DNA of 64,000 bases from assembly GCF_019967995.1 (NCBI RefSeq), contig NZ_CP065377.1, forward strand, positions 124,001-188,000. The letters are read 5' to 3'. Each line of letters starts with the position of its first letter. The stretch's first letter is position 1. The stretch is from Faecalibacterium prausnitzii (GTDB taxonomy: Bacteria > Bacillota > Clostridia > Oscillospirales > Ruminococcaceae). The notes beneath the pieces are model-generated. The model saw only the letters and a program-made list of their open reading frames with translations, did no database searches and had not been told where the DNA came from. The position numbers were made by a program, and so were the translations under genes. Positions 24,362 to 33,478 of the stretch are shown here, piece after piece.

Positions 24362-24828
24362 GATTTACTACATCCTCCTCCAGGCCAAAACAACTTTAAG
24401 CTAGAATGTATATTATCATTATATCGTTCTGTCGTCAAGCACTCCTGCCTAAAGTGCCTAAAGAGAGGGGAGTGCCGTATATGCACGAATGGTTTTGAAG
24501 GATACCATAGAAACTCAGGCAGACGTATCAGACCAAGATCCATAATCAGGCTCAAAAGATTCAGTGAGATTCTTATGATCCCCTACAGGTTGCACAATTC
24601 GCAAGTTGAATCTTTGTCAAAATGCGAGAAAAAGAAAAAACGGGTTGACAGAATCAGGCGAATTTGTATATACTAAAAATGCGGAACTTAGTTCTTAAAT
24701 ACGAACCGCAAAGGCTTAACGATTCAGCAGTCATCATATAAAATAGTGGTTCTGGATGAACCACTATTTTATCGCTCCGATAAATGAACCGGGCTCTTAA
24801 TTAAGAACCCATGCAGAGAGGAATCAAC
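24362..24828 (+). promoter_or_regulatory. Promoter, hairpin and palindromic operators of the cargo operon
   Basis: TTGACA (24645-24650), an 18-base spacer and TATACT (24669-24674) form a strong plus-strand promoter. Just downstream lies GTTCTTAAATACGAAC (24691-24706). A perfect 13-bp hairpin follows (24740-24770), which could act as an attenuator. Then GGGCTCTTAATTAAGAACCC (24791-24810), an 18-of-20 palindrome, sits right before the first gene. GTTCTTAA is shared by two sites, consistent with binding by the divergent IclR protein. No gene is seen between 24362 and 24640. Confidence 0.65.
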
Positions 24829-26226
24829 ATGGGCTTGCAGGTAGATCCAAAAGAACTTAAAAAAAGGCAATTCTTTTTAGAGGGAAATATACCCAAGGCA
24901 GTTCTTTCTGTCTGTTTGCCCATGGCACTGTTCCAGCTGATCAATGAGTTGTTTCGGGTGTTTGATCTTGTAATTACCTCTCAGATCAACCCTGAATCCG
25001 TCTCGGCGGTGTCGTTTTTCAACCAGCTTAACAACTCCATCGTCTCGGTGGGGACCGGCCTTTCCATCGGTGCAGGGATTCTAATTGCTGGTTTGTATGG
25101 AGCTGGGGAGTATGAGAGGTTAAAAACCACCGTAAATACCACCTTTTTTTTGGCCGGAGCCGCTGCCCTTGTCCTGGTGGCAGGGCTTATCCTGGGGGCT
25201 AGGCCTATTCTGCGTTTGGCAAACACTCCCGCCCAGCTTGTGGAAATCGGATTGAACTACTACCGGATCACTGCGCTGAATCTGGTTTTCACCTTCTTCA
25301 ATAATGTCTATATCGCCATTGAAAAGGCCCGTGGGAATGGTTCCAAGATCATGCGGATCAACTTTGCAATGGCACTTACCAAGTTCTCGTTTTCCGCCTT
25401 TTTTGTTCTGGTACTCCACCAAGGGATTGTCATGATCGGAGTGGCCACCCTACTTTCCAACCTGGTGGTAACAGCAATCGGCCTTTATAATCTGCGTAAC
25501 CCTGAAGATGTCTTTGGGCTGTCGCTCCGATATGTCAGGCTAAAGAACGACATCGTCAAAAAGATTGTTGCCATTTCCCTTCCGGTTATCGCCGAAAAAT
25601 TCTCCTTCAGTGCAGGCAAAGTGGTTGTCAACTCGGTTGGCGTGAACTACGGCACCCAAACTGTGGGTGCGCTGGGCGTTTCAAACAGCGTCAGCGCTCT
25701 GTCTACGGTCCCGGCAGGAAGCATTGGAGATGGTGGGGCTGCTTTGATTCGACAGAACATCGGCCATGGAAATCCACAGCGAGCCCTGAAAATTTTTCGG
25801 TGCGTCTTTATAGTAGATTTTGTCTGGGGCGTTTTGGGATTCATTTTGACTTGGGTGTTTCTGGATCCGATCCTTGCGAGTTTCTCCAAAGGGGATGTGG
25901 CCTTTGCAGAGCTGATTGCACAGATCTTTACTCTCGAAATGATCTCAAACGTATTTTTGGCAATCCATTCGGCAGTTATGGCACTGTTGTATGCCTTTGG
26001 ATATACCAAATTGTCCTTCTATGTAAATTTCGCAAGACTCTTTGTTTTCCGGATTCCGATTCTCCTGTTCTTCCAGCATTGTACAACGCTTGCGGGCGGT
26101 CAGGCGATGGGTTTGGTGATGATGATCAGCAACGGCATGACCGGTCTGCTTGCTTTGGTGGTCGCTGCGGCGGTGCTGCACAAAGAATATGGAGCGGGCT
26201 GGACGAAGCAACTGCTCAGTACTTGA
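24829..26226 (+). CDS. MATE family transporter
   Basis: 465 residues with the two-fold repeated hydrophobic pattern of MATE proteins (IPKAVLSVCLPMALFQLINELFRVFD at the start; ISLPVIAEKFSFSAGKVVVNSVG in the second half). The start at 24829 is preferred because AGAGAGGA precedes it; the frame opens 6 codons earlier without a site. It is not closely alike to the MATE protein at 5.2 kb. It is the first gene of the cargo operon, 152 bp ahead of the ABC permeases, and may export a toxic intermediate or import a sugar derivative. The substrate is unknown. Confidence 0.9.
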   Translation: MGLQVDPKELKKRQFFLEGNIPKAVLSVCLPMALFQLINELFRVFDLVITSQINPESVSAVSFFNQLNNSIVSVGTGLSIGAGILIAGLYGAGEYERLKTTVNTTFFLAGAAALVLVAGLILGARPILRLANTPAQLVEIGLNYYRITALNLVFTFFNNVYIAIEKARGNGSKIMRINFAMALTKFSFSAFFVLVLHQGIVMIGVATLLSNLVVTAIGLYNLRNPEDVFGLSLRYVRLKNDIVKKIVAISLPVIAEKFSFSAGKVVVNSVGVNYGTQTVGALGVSNSVSALSTVPAGSIGDGGAALIRQNIGHGNPQRALKIFRCVFIVDFVWGVLGFILTWVFLDPILASFSKGDVAFAELIAQIFTLEMISNVFLAIHSAVMALLYAFGYTKLSFYVNFARLFVFRIPILLFFQHCTTLAGGQAMGLVMMISNGMTGLLALVVAAAVLHKEYGAGWTKQLLST

Positions 26227-26378
26227 ATGAGTCTGATGCCAAAGTTGAATGCAGTACAGAAGAAAGGCGGTGACACTGTAAGATAGCGGGATCCCAGCAA
26301 AAATTTGCCCGAAATGCCTGGCGCAAACGGATTGCAAGCGGTATTTCTGGGCGCACGACAAGGAGGACGACACAAAGA

Positions 26379-27344
26379 ATGGATCAACTTAAAATTAAGA
26401 TGCGACAGCCGCACGGCAAAAAGCTCTTGCAGTCTTTGGTCAGTGATTGGCAGATCTATGTGCTGCTGTTGCCGGTGGTGATCTGGTTTGCACTGTGGGC
26501 CTATAAGCCGATGGGCGGTTTGCTCATCGCCTTTAAGCGATTTGATTCCAGCCTGGGCGTATGGAACAGCGACTTTAAAGGCATTGCAAACTTTATGACC
26601 CTGGTATCGGGTGTCTACCAGACACAGTTTTGGCAGGCGTTCCGGAATACCTTTGTAATTAACGCATACAGCTTGGTATTTGGTTTCCCTGTGCCGATTA
26701 TCCTGGCTATCCTGTTTGCGGAGATTGGCAACAATTTTGTCCGGAAATTGACCCAGACGGCGACCTATCTGCCCCACTTTTTGTCTGAGGTTACCATCAC
26801 CAGCATTACCATCATGCTGGTGTACAGCGGCGTAAACTCTACAGGCGTTCTGGCGGCATTGTTCCAGAGGCTGGACCTCATTGAACCGGGCGTTTCGCTG
26901 CTTTCCAACGCGAACTATTTCCGTCCACTGTACATTGCTGTTGGAATCTGGAAAGAGAGCGGCTACAGCTCGATTGTGTATTTTGCCGCCATCATGGGTA
27001 TTTCGCCCACATTGTATGAAGCTATGAAGGTGGACGGCGCAAACAAACTCCAGGAACTGCGGTATGTCACGATCCCAGGCATGGCACCGACCTTGATTAT
27101 CATGGTGATTATGCGAATCGGCAACATGCTGTCTATCGGTTATGAGCGCGTCCTGCTGATGTACAACTCCAACATCTATGTGACCGCAGACGTTCTGTCT
27201 ACCTTTGAACAACGCATCGGTATCCTTTCGGCCAACTATGGCGTTGGTGCGTCGGTTAGCTTGTTTAACTCTCTCATCGCCTTTGCGCTGGTGATTGGGG
27301 CAAACACAATTAGCCGGAATATTTCGGATACATCTTTGTGGTAA
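26379..27344 (+). CDS. ABC transporter permease, LplB/CUT1 type
   Basis: 321 residues with six hydrophobic segments and the ATPase-docking EAA-type loop YEAMKVDGANKLQELRYVTIP at about 210-230. The N-terminus (WQIYVLLLPVVIWFALWAYKPMGGLLIAFKRF) matches LplB-like permeases that import oligosaccharides, particularly uronic-acid-containing ones in gut bacteria and plant-wall degraders. It pairs with the permease that follows after 15 bp. AAGGAGG precedes the ATG. Confidence 0.92.
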   Translation: MDQLKIKMRQPHGKKLLQSLVSDWQIYVLLLPVVIWFALWAYKPMGGLLIAFKRFDSSLGVWNSDFKGIANFMTLVSGVYQTQFWQAFRNTFVINAYSLVFGFPVPIILAILFAEIGNNFVRKLTQTATYLPHFLSEVTITSITIMLVYSGVNSTGVLAALFQRLDLIEPGVSLLSNANYFRPLYIAVGIWKESGYSSIVYFAAIMGISPTLYEAMKVDGANKLQELRYVTIPGMAPTLIIMVIMRIGNMLSIGYERVLLMYNSNIYVTADVLSTFEQRIGILSANYGVGASVSLFNSLIAFALVIGANTISRNISDTSLW

Positions 27345-27359
27345 GGGGGGAAAAGAAAG

Positions 27360-28223
27360 ATGGACCTTCTCAACCGAAGCGAAAAAATATTTAAAGTATG
27401 TGCGTATCTGCTGGTAATCGCCTTTGCAGCCGTGACGCTCTACCCGATCGTGTATGCGTTCAGCGTCTCCATCAGCGGCCGGGTGGCCTACGAGAGCGGG
27501 AGCATCGTGCTCCTGCCCAAGGATGTGACCCTGCAGGCTTACGACATGGTGCTCCACAGCAAGGGTTTCTGGATTGCCTATGCAAACACCCTGTTCTATA
27601 CGGTGGTTGGCACGGCGTGGAGTATGTTTATCTCTCTGACCGGTGCCTACGCCCTGCAAAAGAAAAAGCTCAAGTTCCGCCGTCAATGGAACTTTTTGCT
27701 GGTGTTCACCATGTGGTTCAGCGCAGGCATGATTCCGCTTTATCTGAACTATAAGAGCATGAACGTGGACAACCGCTGGGGCATGATCATTGCCTTTGGC
27801 GTGCAGGCCTACAATATCATCCTTCTGCGGAACTATTTTGACAGCATCCCCAAGGAGATCGAAGAGGCTGCCCTGGTGGACGGCGCTACCGAATTCCAGC
27901 TGTTCTCCCGGATCTATGTGCCCATGTCCACGGCCAGTATTGCAACGGTGACCCTGTTCTATGCCATCAGCCGCTGGAACGGTTACTATTGGTCGAGAAT
28001 GCTCCTGGCCGACCCGAACCAGCAGCCCCTCCAGGTTTATCTGCGGCAGCTGATCGAAAACTACCAGAAGTTGTACGACGAATCTCCGGTGGTTCTTTCC
28101 TATTCAGCAGACAGCCTGGCCTATGCAATCATCGTCTGCTCTATCATCCCGGTTTTGGTCATTTATCCCTATATCCAGAAATATTTTGCCAAGGGCGTCA
28201 ACGTCGGCGGCGTAAAAGGATAA
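27360..28223 (+). CDS. ABC transporter permease, LplC/MalG type
   Basis: 287 residues; six hydrophobic segments and the docking loop EIEEAALVDGATEFQLFSRI at about residues 165-185, followed by PMSTASIATVTLFYAISRWN, all typical of CUT1 second permeases. The GGGGGGAAAAGAAAG site lies just upstream. Together with the 321-residue permease, the 702-residue binding protein and the ATPase at 31.4 kb it makes a complete importer. Confidence 0.93.
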   Translation: MDLLNRSEKIFKVCAYLLVIAFAAVTLYPIVYAFSVSISGRVAYESGSIVLLPKDVTLQAYDMVLHSKGFWIAYANTLFYTVVGTAWSMFISLTGAYALQKKKLKFRRQWNFLLVFTMWFSAGMIPLYLNYKSMNVDNRWGMIIAFGVQAYNIILLRNYFDSIPKEIEEAALVDGATEFQLFSRIYVPMSTASIATVTLFYAISRWNGYYWSRMLLADPNQQPLQVYLRQLIENYQKLYDESPVVLSYSADSLAYAIIVCSIIPVLVIYPYIQKYFAKGVNVGGVKG

Positions 28224-28266
28224 CTTTTTAAAGAATAACACCCTGATAGAAGAAAAGGAGAAAAAC

Positions 28267-30375
28267 ATGAAAATCAAACGGAGTGATTTTTTAAAGCTCA
28301 TGTCTGTGACCGCTGCTTCGGCAGTTCTGGCGGGCTGCGGCTCGTCTGTCGTAGAACAGGCGGCCCAGAGCACGGCCAATTCCCAGGCTAGCAGTGGGCC
28401 GGCCCCGGCGGCTGAGCTGGATCTCAGCGAGAACATCGCCCTGAAAATCAACTATGCTGCGGGCAACAAATCCCGGACCATCACCTATAACCAGGAGTCT
28501 CCCTTGAATCTGCCCGACGGCACCAATGTCACCGCCGGTATGCTCAAGCCGGTGTGGAGCCACCTGCAGCAGGTGCTGAATGTGACCATCACCGATGTCA
28601 CCACCCAGGACCAGAAGGCTACCGAGATGATCGATACCGCCTCCACCACCAACTTTGCAGAGGCAAATATTTTTGGCGGTAACTCCATCGCAGATGATCT
28701 GATGTACTATGGCACCGAGGGCAAATTTGTCAATCTGAGCCAGATGATGGATCAGGGTTACCTGCCCAATTTCCAGAATTATTTGGACGAGAATCCTGAC
28801 GTTCGACGTGCAATCACCGCATACGACGGTAACATTTATCACATCCCCTACATTGCAGAACTGAATAACTTTGCTCGCTCGTTCTGCGCCCGCCAGAGCT
28901 GGGTCGTGATGCTGCTGGATGTAAACAACGCCCCCTACGACACTGCCACCGAGCTGACCTGCCATTACAAGGGCTTCTATGCTGGCGCAAACGCCCGCTA
29001 TGGCGCCAACGGCGGCAGCGTGTCTCCCATGGAAGGCGTCACCATTACCAAAAAGACCGATCAGAACATTGTGGAGTTGCAGAACGCCCTCTCGGTGAAA
29101 AACGGCGAAACTCTGACCAAGACCTTTATCCAGTACATCAAGGACAACTACGACTACGCTTCTCCCTCCGAGCTGTTCCTGGGCGAGAAGGCCGCCTACG
29201 ACATCGACGAGCTGGTGGCCCTGATGCGCTGCATCAAGGCAAACCCCGGCTACCTGACCGACGGAAGAGCGGATACGGTCTGGCCCATGTTCACCCGTCA
29301 GTCCAGCTATCGGGAGGATCTGCTGCGCCTTAGCACCTATTTTGACGGCGTGAAAGCACACAGTGCGGACTCCTACACCGCTCGCTGGTACATTGATGCA
29401 GATAATAATGTGCAATACACCTACTCCACCGAGGGCATGTACAATGTGCTGTGCTATCTGTCTGATATGGAGGCCGAGGGTCTGATCTACTCCGATTGCT
29501 ATGACCTGACCAACAAGACCAACTTCCGCAGCACTCTGTGGGGAACGGATTCCAGTGACGCGCCTTCCTTTGGCTTCATCACCTTCGACTGGCAGGCATC
29601 CTCCACTGCGGACTCGCTGAACAGCGATGTTGTGGTGATCCTGCCGCCGGTCGCCAAGGTGAACGGCGTGTGGCAGTACTACATCGACAACGGCCGCGCC
29701 ATCAAACCCGACGGCTGGGCAATTTCGGCAGCGGGCTGCACGGACGAAAAGACTCTGCGCCGCGCCTGCGCTCTGTTTGACTACTTCTTCACCGAAGAGG
29801 GTTCCACGCTCCAGAACTACGGCCTGCCGATGAACTTGGAGGAGAACGGCAGCTACCAGGGTCCGGATGGGACCTCCTATCCCAAGTTTAACCAGTGGAT
29901 GGTGGACACCTGCAATGCGGTGGCCAAGGGTGACTTGTCCACTTTTTTGCGAGACTGGATGGGCAGCCTGATCCCCATTGGATACCAGAAAGACATCGGC
30001 TTTGAGTACCAGTATACTTCCGAGCGCGGCTTTGAGGGCTGGGTGCTGCTCCAGGGTTCCACCACGACCTTTGCAACCTACGCCGGCGAGGGCCCCAAGG
30101 GCGACAACCCCAATTATTACAAGATGATTCCGCCGGTCTTCTCCCTGACGCTCCGGCAGAAAGAGACGATCTCTGAAACCACTGCCATGGATGAAGATGA
30201 CGTCGTGGAAAAGATGTTTAACATCGTACGGTACAAGACCCGCAACAATCCCCCGCAGGGAATTACGATTCCGGCCAATTATGAGGAGTATCTGGCACAG
30301 TTCGAGGCGCGCAATCTCGCGGACTATGTTGTGGCCTACCAGCAGGCCTATGCAGCGATGCAGGCCGCAAACTGA
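28267..30375 (+). CDS. Extracellular solute-binding lipoprotein, large LplA-like
   Basis: 702 residues, larger than the usual 430-550 for CUT1 binding proteins. The lipoprotein signal SAVLAGCGSS has its lipobox Cys at about residue 19-20. A Ser/Ala-rich linker follows, then a mature domain with aromatic-rich segments (NIYHIPYIAELNNFARSF; GWAISAAGC). The large size and fold type suit longer, acidic oligosaccharides. It sits right after its permeases with AAAAGGAGAA upstream. The substrate is inferred from the two lyases downstream. Confidence 0.9.
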   Translation: MKIKRSDFLKLMSVTAASAVLAGCGSSVVEQAAQSTANSQASSGPAPAAELDLSENIALKINYAAGNKSRTITYNQESPLNLPDGTNVTAGMLKPVWSHLQQVLNVTITDVTTQDQKATEMIDTASTTNFAEANIFGGNSIADDLMYYGTEGKFVNLSQMMDQGYLPNFQNYLDENPDVRRAITAYDGNIYHIPYIAELNNFARSFCARQSWVVMLLDVNNAPYDTATELTCHYKGFYAGANARYGANGGSVSPMEGVTITKKTDQNIVELQNALSVKNGETLTKTFIQYIKDNYDYASPSELFLGEKAAYDIDELVALMRCIKANPGYLTDGRADTVWPMFTRQSSYREDLLRLSTYFDGVKAHSADSYTARWYIDADNNVQYTYSTEGMYNVLCYLSDMEAEGLIYSDCYDLTNKTNFRSTLWGTDSSDAPSFGFITFDWQASSTADSLNSDVVVILPPVAKVNGVWQYYIDNGRAIKPDGWAISAAGCTDEKTLRRACALFDYFFTEEGSTLQNYGLPMNLEENGSYQGPDGTSYPKFNQWMVDTCNAVAKGDLSTFLRDWMGSLIPIGYQKDIGFEYQYTSERGFEGWVLLQGSTTTFATYAGEGPKGDNPNYYKMIPPVFSLTLRQKETISETTAMDEDDVVEKMFNIVRYKTRNNPPQGITIPANYEEYLAQFEARNLADYVVAYQQAYAAMQAAN

Positions 30376-30431
30376 ACTCTGCAAACTGTATTCGGGGCAG
30401 GGCCTTTGGAATACAGAATTAGGAGGAACTT

Positions 30432-30968
30432 ATGAGAAAACTTTTCAAAGGGCAGCGGATCCTTTCTGTGCTGTATATTCTGGCTTCCATCGGAATGTTT
30501 CTGTTTGCCCTGGCCTTTATGACGGAATATAGTGATTTGTTTGGACTGAAACTGCCGCAGAACCAAGAAATCGCAATGTTCCACGACGTGATCCTTCAGA
30601 CGTTTAACCGCCAGATTTTTGCCTGGTCGCTGGTGGGTGTGATCGGGATTGCTCTGATCGTTTTTCTGGAGATTCTGTCTTGTGTTCCGGATCGTTTTGC
30701 ATTGGTTGTAATGTTGCTGCTGATGGTTGCCTGCTGTTATGGCGCAGCCAACTCGATCATGAATTTACAAGCAATTTCTGTTTACTATCAGGGATTGGAT
30801 TTTCAGTACCTGTCTCTGGAGGGGCTTGAAAACTATCAGCTGCAGTTTACAACATTCCGGCTTGGAGTGGTGTTTAACGCACTTTACATCTTGGTGTGCG
30901 GCGCATTGGCGATCGATTTGACTGCGAGCCATTTGACATTTGTCCGCTTGAAAAAGGAGGGTGTTTGA
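30432..30968 (+). CDS. Four-helix membrane protein of unknown function (cargo A)
   Basis: 178 residues with four predicted membrane helices (about 10-30, 65-88, 95-116 and 140-162) and short loops. The third and fourth are joined by a polar loop with YYQGLDFQYLSLEGLENYQ. A strong AGGAGG ribosome site precedes the ATG. I do not recognise a family. It lies between the binding protein and the ATPase of the importer and is translated almost continuously with the next small membrane protein. A partner of the transporter is possible, but this is inference. Confidence 0.8.
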   Translation: MRKLFKGQRILSVLYILASIGMFLFALAFMTEYSDLFGLKLPQNQEIAMFHDVILQTFNRQIFAWSLVGVIGIALIVFLEILSCVPDRFALVVMLLLMVACCYGAANSIMNLQAISVYYQGLDFQYLSLEGLENYQLQFTTFRLGVVFNALYILVCGALAIDLTASHLTFVRLKKEGV

Positions 30969-30970
30969 GT

Positions 30971-31417
30971 ATGCTGAAATCCATTCCTCCCGAAGAAAAG
31001 AAAACCTATGTGACGCTTTATAAAACGAACGGCTATTCTTACACCATGACGCTCCTGGCGATCATTGCCGAGTTTGTATATGTCACCACGATTTTGGATT
31101 CGATGCCCGTTAATTTCTGGATGGGTTTAACGGTCATCATGAATATCTTCGTGCTGTTTCTGGTATTTACTTGTGCAGTGAAGATCAATGTGTACAGTTC
31201 GCGATGGGCCGTGATCACACTGGCCGTTGGGGTGTACTTCCTTGTGAGGCAGTTCTTGATCGTGCCGGTATTTCTCCAGCCCTATGCACACGAGACGATT
31301 CTGCTTGTTTCCAACCTGATCGGATCCGTTCTCTTAATCATCGCAGGAGTGACCGGCACAGCCAAGGCGAAAAAACGCCAGGCTCTCCGGCAGAAGCTCG
31401 AGCGTATTGGTTCATAA
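30971..31417 (+). CDS. Four-helix membrane protein of unknown function (cargo B)
   Basis: 148 residues with four hydrophobic segments (about 23-42, 50-74, 80-100, 110-130) and a basic C-terminal tail (KAKKRQALRQKLER). AAAGGAGGG sits just before the ATG, inside the end of the previous gene, which ends 2 bp earlier. No family recognised. It directly precedes the ATPase gene (21 bp), so it belongs to the importer operon. Confidence 0.8.
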   Translation: MLKSIPPEEKKTYVTLYKTNGYSYTMTLLAIIAEFVYVTTILDSMPVNFWMGLTVIMNIFVLFLVFTCAVKINVYSSRWAVITLAVGVYFLVRQFLIVPVFLQPYAHETILLVSNLIGSVLLIIAGVTGTAKAKKRQALRQKLERIGS

Positions 31418-31438
31418 AATCGGAGGCGTGTAGAGCAA

Positions 31439-32539
31439 ATGGGAAAAATTCAATTCAAAAACGTTAATAAAATTTACCCAAATGGCTTCCATGCCATTCA
31501 CGACTTTAACCTTACCATTGATGAAGGGGAATTTATCGTGTTTGTCGGCCCCTCCGGGTGCGGCAAATCCACGGTTCTCCGAATGCTGGGCGGTCTGGAG
31601 CAAATCAGTTCGGGAGAAGTGATCCTGGATGGAAAAGTCGTTAACAAATGCCCCCCGGTAGAGCGTGATATTGCGATCGTCTTTCAGGATTACGCCCTGT
31701 ATAGCAACATGTCGGTCTACGAGAATGTGGGCATCAGCATGAAAGTCCAGCACGAAAAGGACACGGTTATCCTGGATAAAGTGCTGGAAGCTGCGGATAC
31801 GGTTGAAATTACCGAATATCTGAACCGTCTGCCCAAGCAGCTGTCCGGCGGCCAAAAGCAGCGGGTGGCACTGGCCCGTGCCATTGTCCGCAAGCCGAAA
31901 GCGTTTCTGATGGACGAACCCTTGTCGAACCTGGATGCCAAGCTGCGAAATTCCACCCGAATCGAGATTGTACGGCTGCAGCAGCGCCTTGGAGTGACAA
32001 CCATCTATGTTACCCATGATCAGACCGAAGCCATGACCATGGCGGACCGGATCGTTGTCATGAAAGAGGGTGTGATCCAACAGGTGGGTACCCCGCAGGA
32101 GATTTACGCCGCTCCGGTCAACCTCTTTGTGGCCAGCTTTATCGGCACACCACAGATGAACTTTATTCCTGGCAAGCTGAGTGAAACCGGCTTTGAAAAT
32201 GAAAGCTTCCGGCTTTCGCTGCCGGACGCGCTGAAAGCCAAGCTCCGCTCTTCGATCGGGAAAGAGGTTATCCTGGGCTTGCGCCCGGAGGCACTGGCAG
32301 TCTCGGAGGGTATCCAGGAGAATACCATCCCGGTGCGTCTGGAGGAAGTGGAGTATATGGGCCGGTACCAGATCGTTCATGCCATGGTTGGAGGCAGTTC
32401 ACTGGTCCTGAGCGTTCCCTCCGACGTAAAGATCAATCCGGAGTTTTACGTCAGTCTCTCCATGGACAAGGCACATTTCTTTGATGGAGAGACAACCAGG
32501 AGTCTGTTGTGCAGAGAGGTGGAGGAAAATCATGCGTAA
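31439..32539 (+). CDS. ABC transporter ATPase, MsmX/UgpC type
   Basis: 366 residues. Walker A GPSGCGKSTV, Q-loop VFQDYAL, signature LSGGQKQRVALARAI, Walker B FLMDEPLSNLDAKL and the switch His in VTHDQTEAM are all intact. The C-terminal TOBE-like extension (about 240-366) is typical of sugar importers of the CUT1 class, where one ATPase may serve several systems. A dedicated ATPase within the operon is less common, since many Firmicutes use a single shared MsmX. Its stop overlaps the next small gene by 8 bp. Confidence 0.95.
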   Translation: MGKIQFKNVNKIYPNGFHAIHDFNLTIDEGEFIVFVGPSGCGKSTVLRMLGGLEQISSGEVILDGKVVNKCPPVERDIAIVFQDYALYSNMSVYENVGISMKVQHEKDTVILDKVLEAADTVEITEYLNRLPKQLSGGQKQRVALARAIVRKPKAFLMDEPLSNLDAKLRNSTRIEIVRLQQRLGVTTIYVTHDQTEAMTMADRIVVMKEGVIQQVGTPQEIYAAPVNLFVASFIGTPQMNFIPGKLSETGFENESFRLSLPDALKAKLRSSIGKEVILGLRPEALAVSEGIQENTIPVRLEEVEYMGRYQIVHAMVGGSSLVLSVPSDVKINPEFYVSLSMDKAHFFDGETTRSLLCREVEENHA

Positions 32540-32960
32540 AGAAACCTCTAAGATCCAGATCACCGCAAAATTGCTGGTGGCTGCAGCGGCAATTGTGCAT
32601 CTGATTTTCACCTATGTCCACACCAACGCCCTGCTGCTTCTGGAGGATCAAATTTGCGGGTTCATCATGTTCCTGTTTGTATTGCTGGGTCTTGTAACTC
32701 TGTTTGAAGCTACCCAGATCCACGGAGAAAGAATCCGAGAAGAGGTATTGACTGCGCTGCTCTGTGTGGGCACCATCGCTCTGGGGATGCAGCTGGTTGG
32801 TATCTACCAGCAGGCGATCCAAATTCAGAGCAGCTTGGATGTCGCGGTGGTACAAAAAGCAATTCTGTTCAGTGCGGGCCTGATGACCGCTTTTGGAGCA
32901 GCAGGGATTTTGCTGATGGTCGATGCAGTCAAACGTTATTTTGGGAGCGAAAAGGTATGA
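32532..32960 (+). CDS. Four-helix membrane protein of unknown function (cargo C)
   Basis: 142 residues; four hydrophobic segments (about 10-30, 38-58, 66-88, 105-127), with a polar loop containing YQQAIQIQSSLD between the last two, a layout like that of cargo protein A. The start at 32532 overlaps the ATPase stop by 8 bp and has GGAGGAAAATC upstream. No family recognised. The overlap implies translational coupling with the ATPase. Confidence 0.75.
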   Translation: MRKETSKIQITAKLLVAAAAIVHLIFTYVHTNALLLLEDQICGFIMFLFVLLGLVTLFEATQIHGERIREEVLTALLCVGTIALGMQLVGIYQQAIQIQSSLDVAVVQKAILFSAGLMTAFGAAGILLMVDAVKRYFGSEKV

Positions 32961-33463
32961 AGAAGTTCCTGAAGAATTGGTTCACGGACAACCGGAAAGC
33001 CGGGCTGATGCGTTGGTGGCTGGCGGGAATGTGCTACTTCATGATCGGCTTTGGAACACAAGTAGGCGGATATTCCAGTCCGATTGATTTCATCTTCTTT
33101 TTAGGAGTTGGGATCGGCCTGGTGACAATCGTGGTCTATAACCCGATTGCCTACAATGTATTCCGGCTGACCCGGAATGGAGAGATTTTAAACCACACCT
33201 ATCGCAACATTTCTGGTGCAAAAAAAGCAGCTCGGAATTTGGTGGAAATAGCCGCCAGCATGATTACAGTAATTTTGGTTTACCTGACCTATCAGAACCT
33301 GAATTTGCTGCTCAATCAGATGCTGGAACTCCCGGTTGAAACAGTTCTGATTCCAGGAGAACCTTTTGGCTTTGCAACACTGTATCTGCTGTTCTATACG
33401 GTCCTTTCGGAACTGGCTGCAAAGCTGCGGGACCGCAAAAAGAAAAAAGAGGCAAAAGAGTGA
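32957..33463 (+). CDS. Four-helix membrane protein of unknown function (cargo D)
   Basis: 168 residues with four hydrophobic segments (about 17-37, 38-58, 95-118, 133-152) and a strongly basic tail (RDRKKKKEAKE). It starts in an ATGA overlap with cargo protein C. The basic tail recalls cargo protein B. No family recognised. It completes the set of four small membrane proteins, two before and two after the ATPase. Confidence 0.75.
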   Translation: MKKFLKNWFTDNRKAGLMRWWLAGMCYFMIGFGTQVGGYSSPIDFIFFLGVGIGLVTIVVYNPIAYNVFRLTRNGEILNHTYRNISGAKKAARNLVEIAASMITVILVYLTYQNLNLLLNQMLELPVETVLIPGEPFGFATLYLLFYTVLSELAAKLRDRKKKKEAKE

Positions 33464-33478
33464 AATGAGGCGAGCCAT

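Noticed and set aside
28291..30384. 697-codon open frame opposite the solute-binding protein
   Set aside because: Antisense shadow of a clear lipoprotein gene; no family features.
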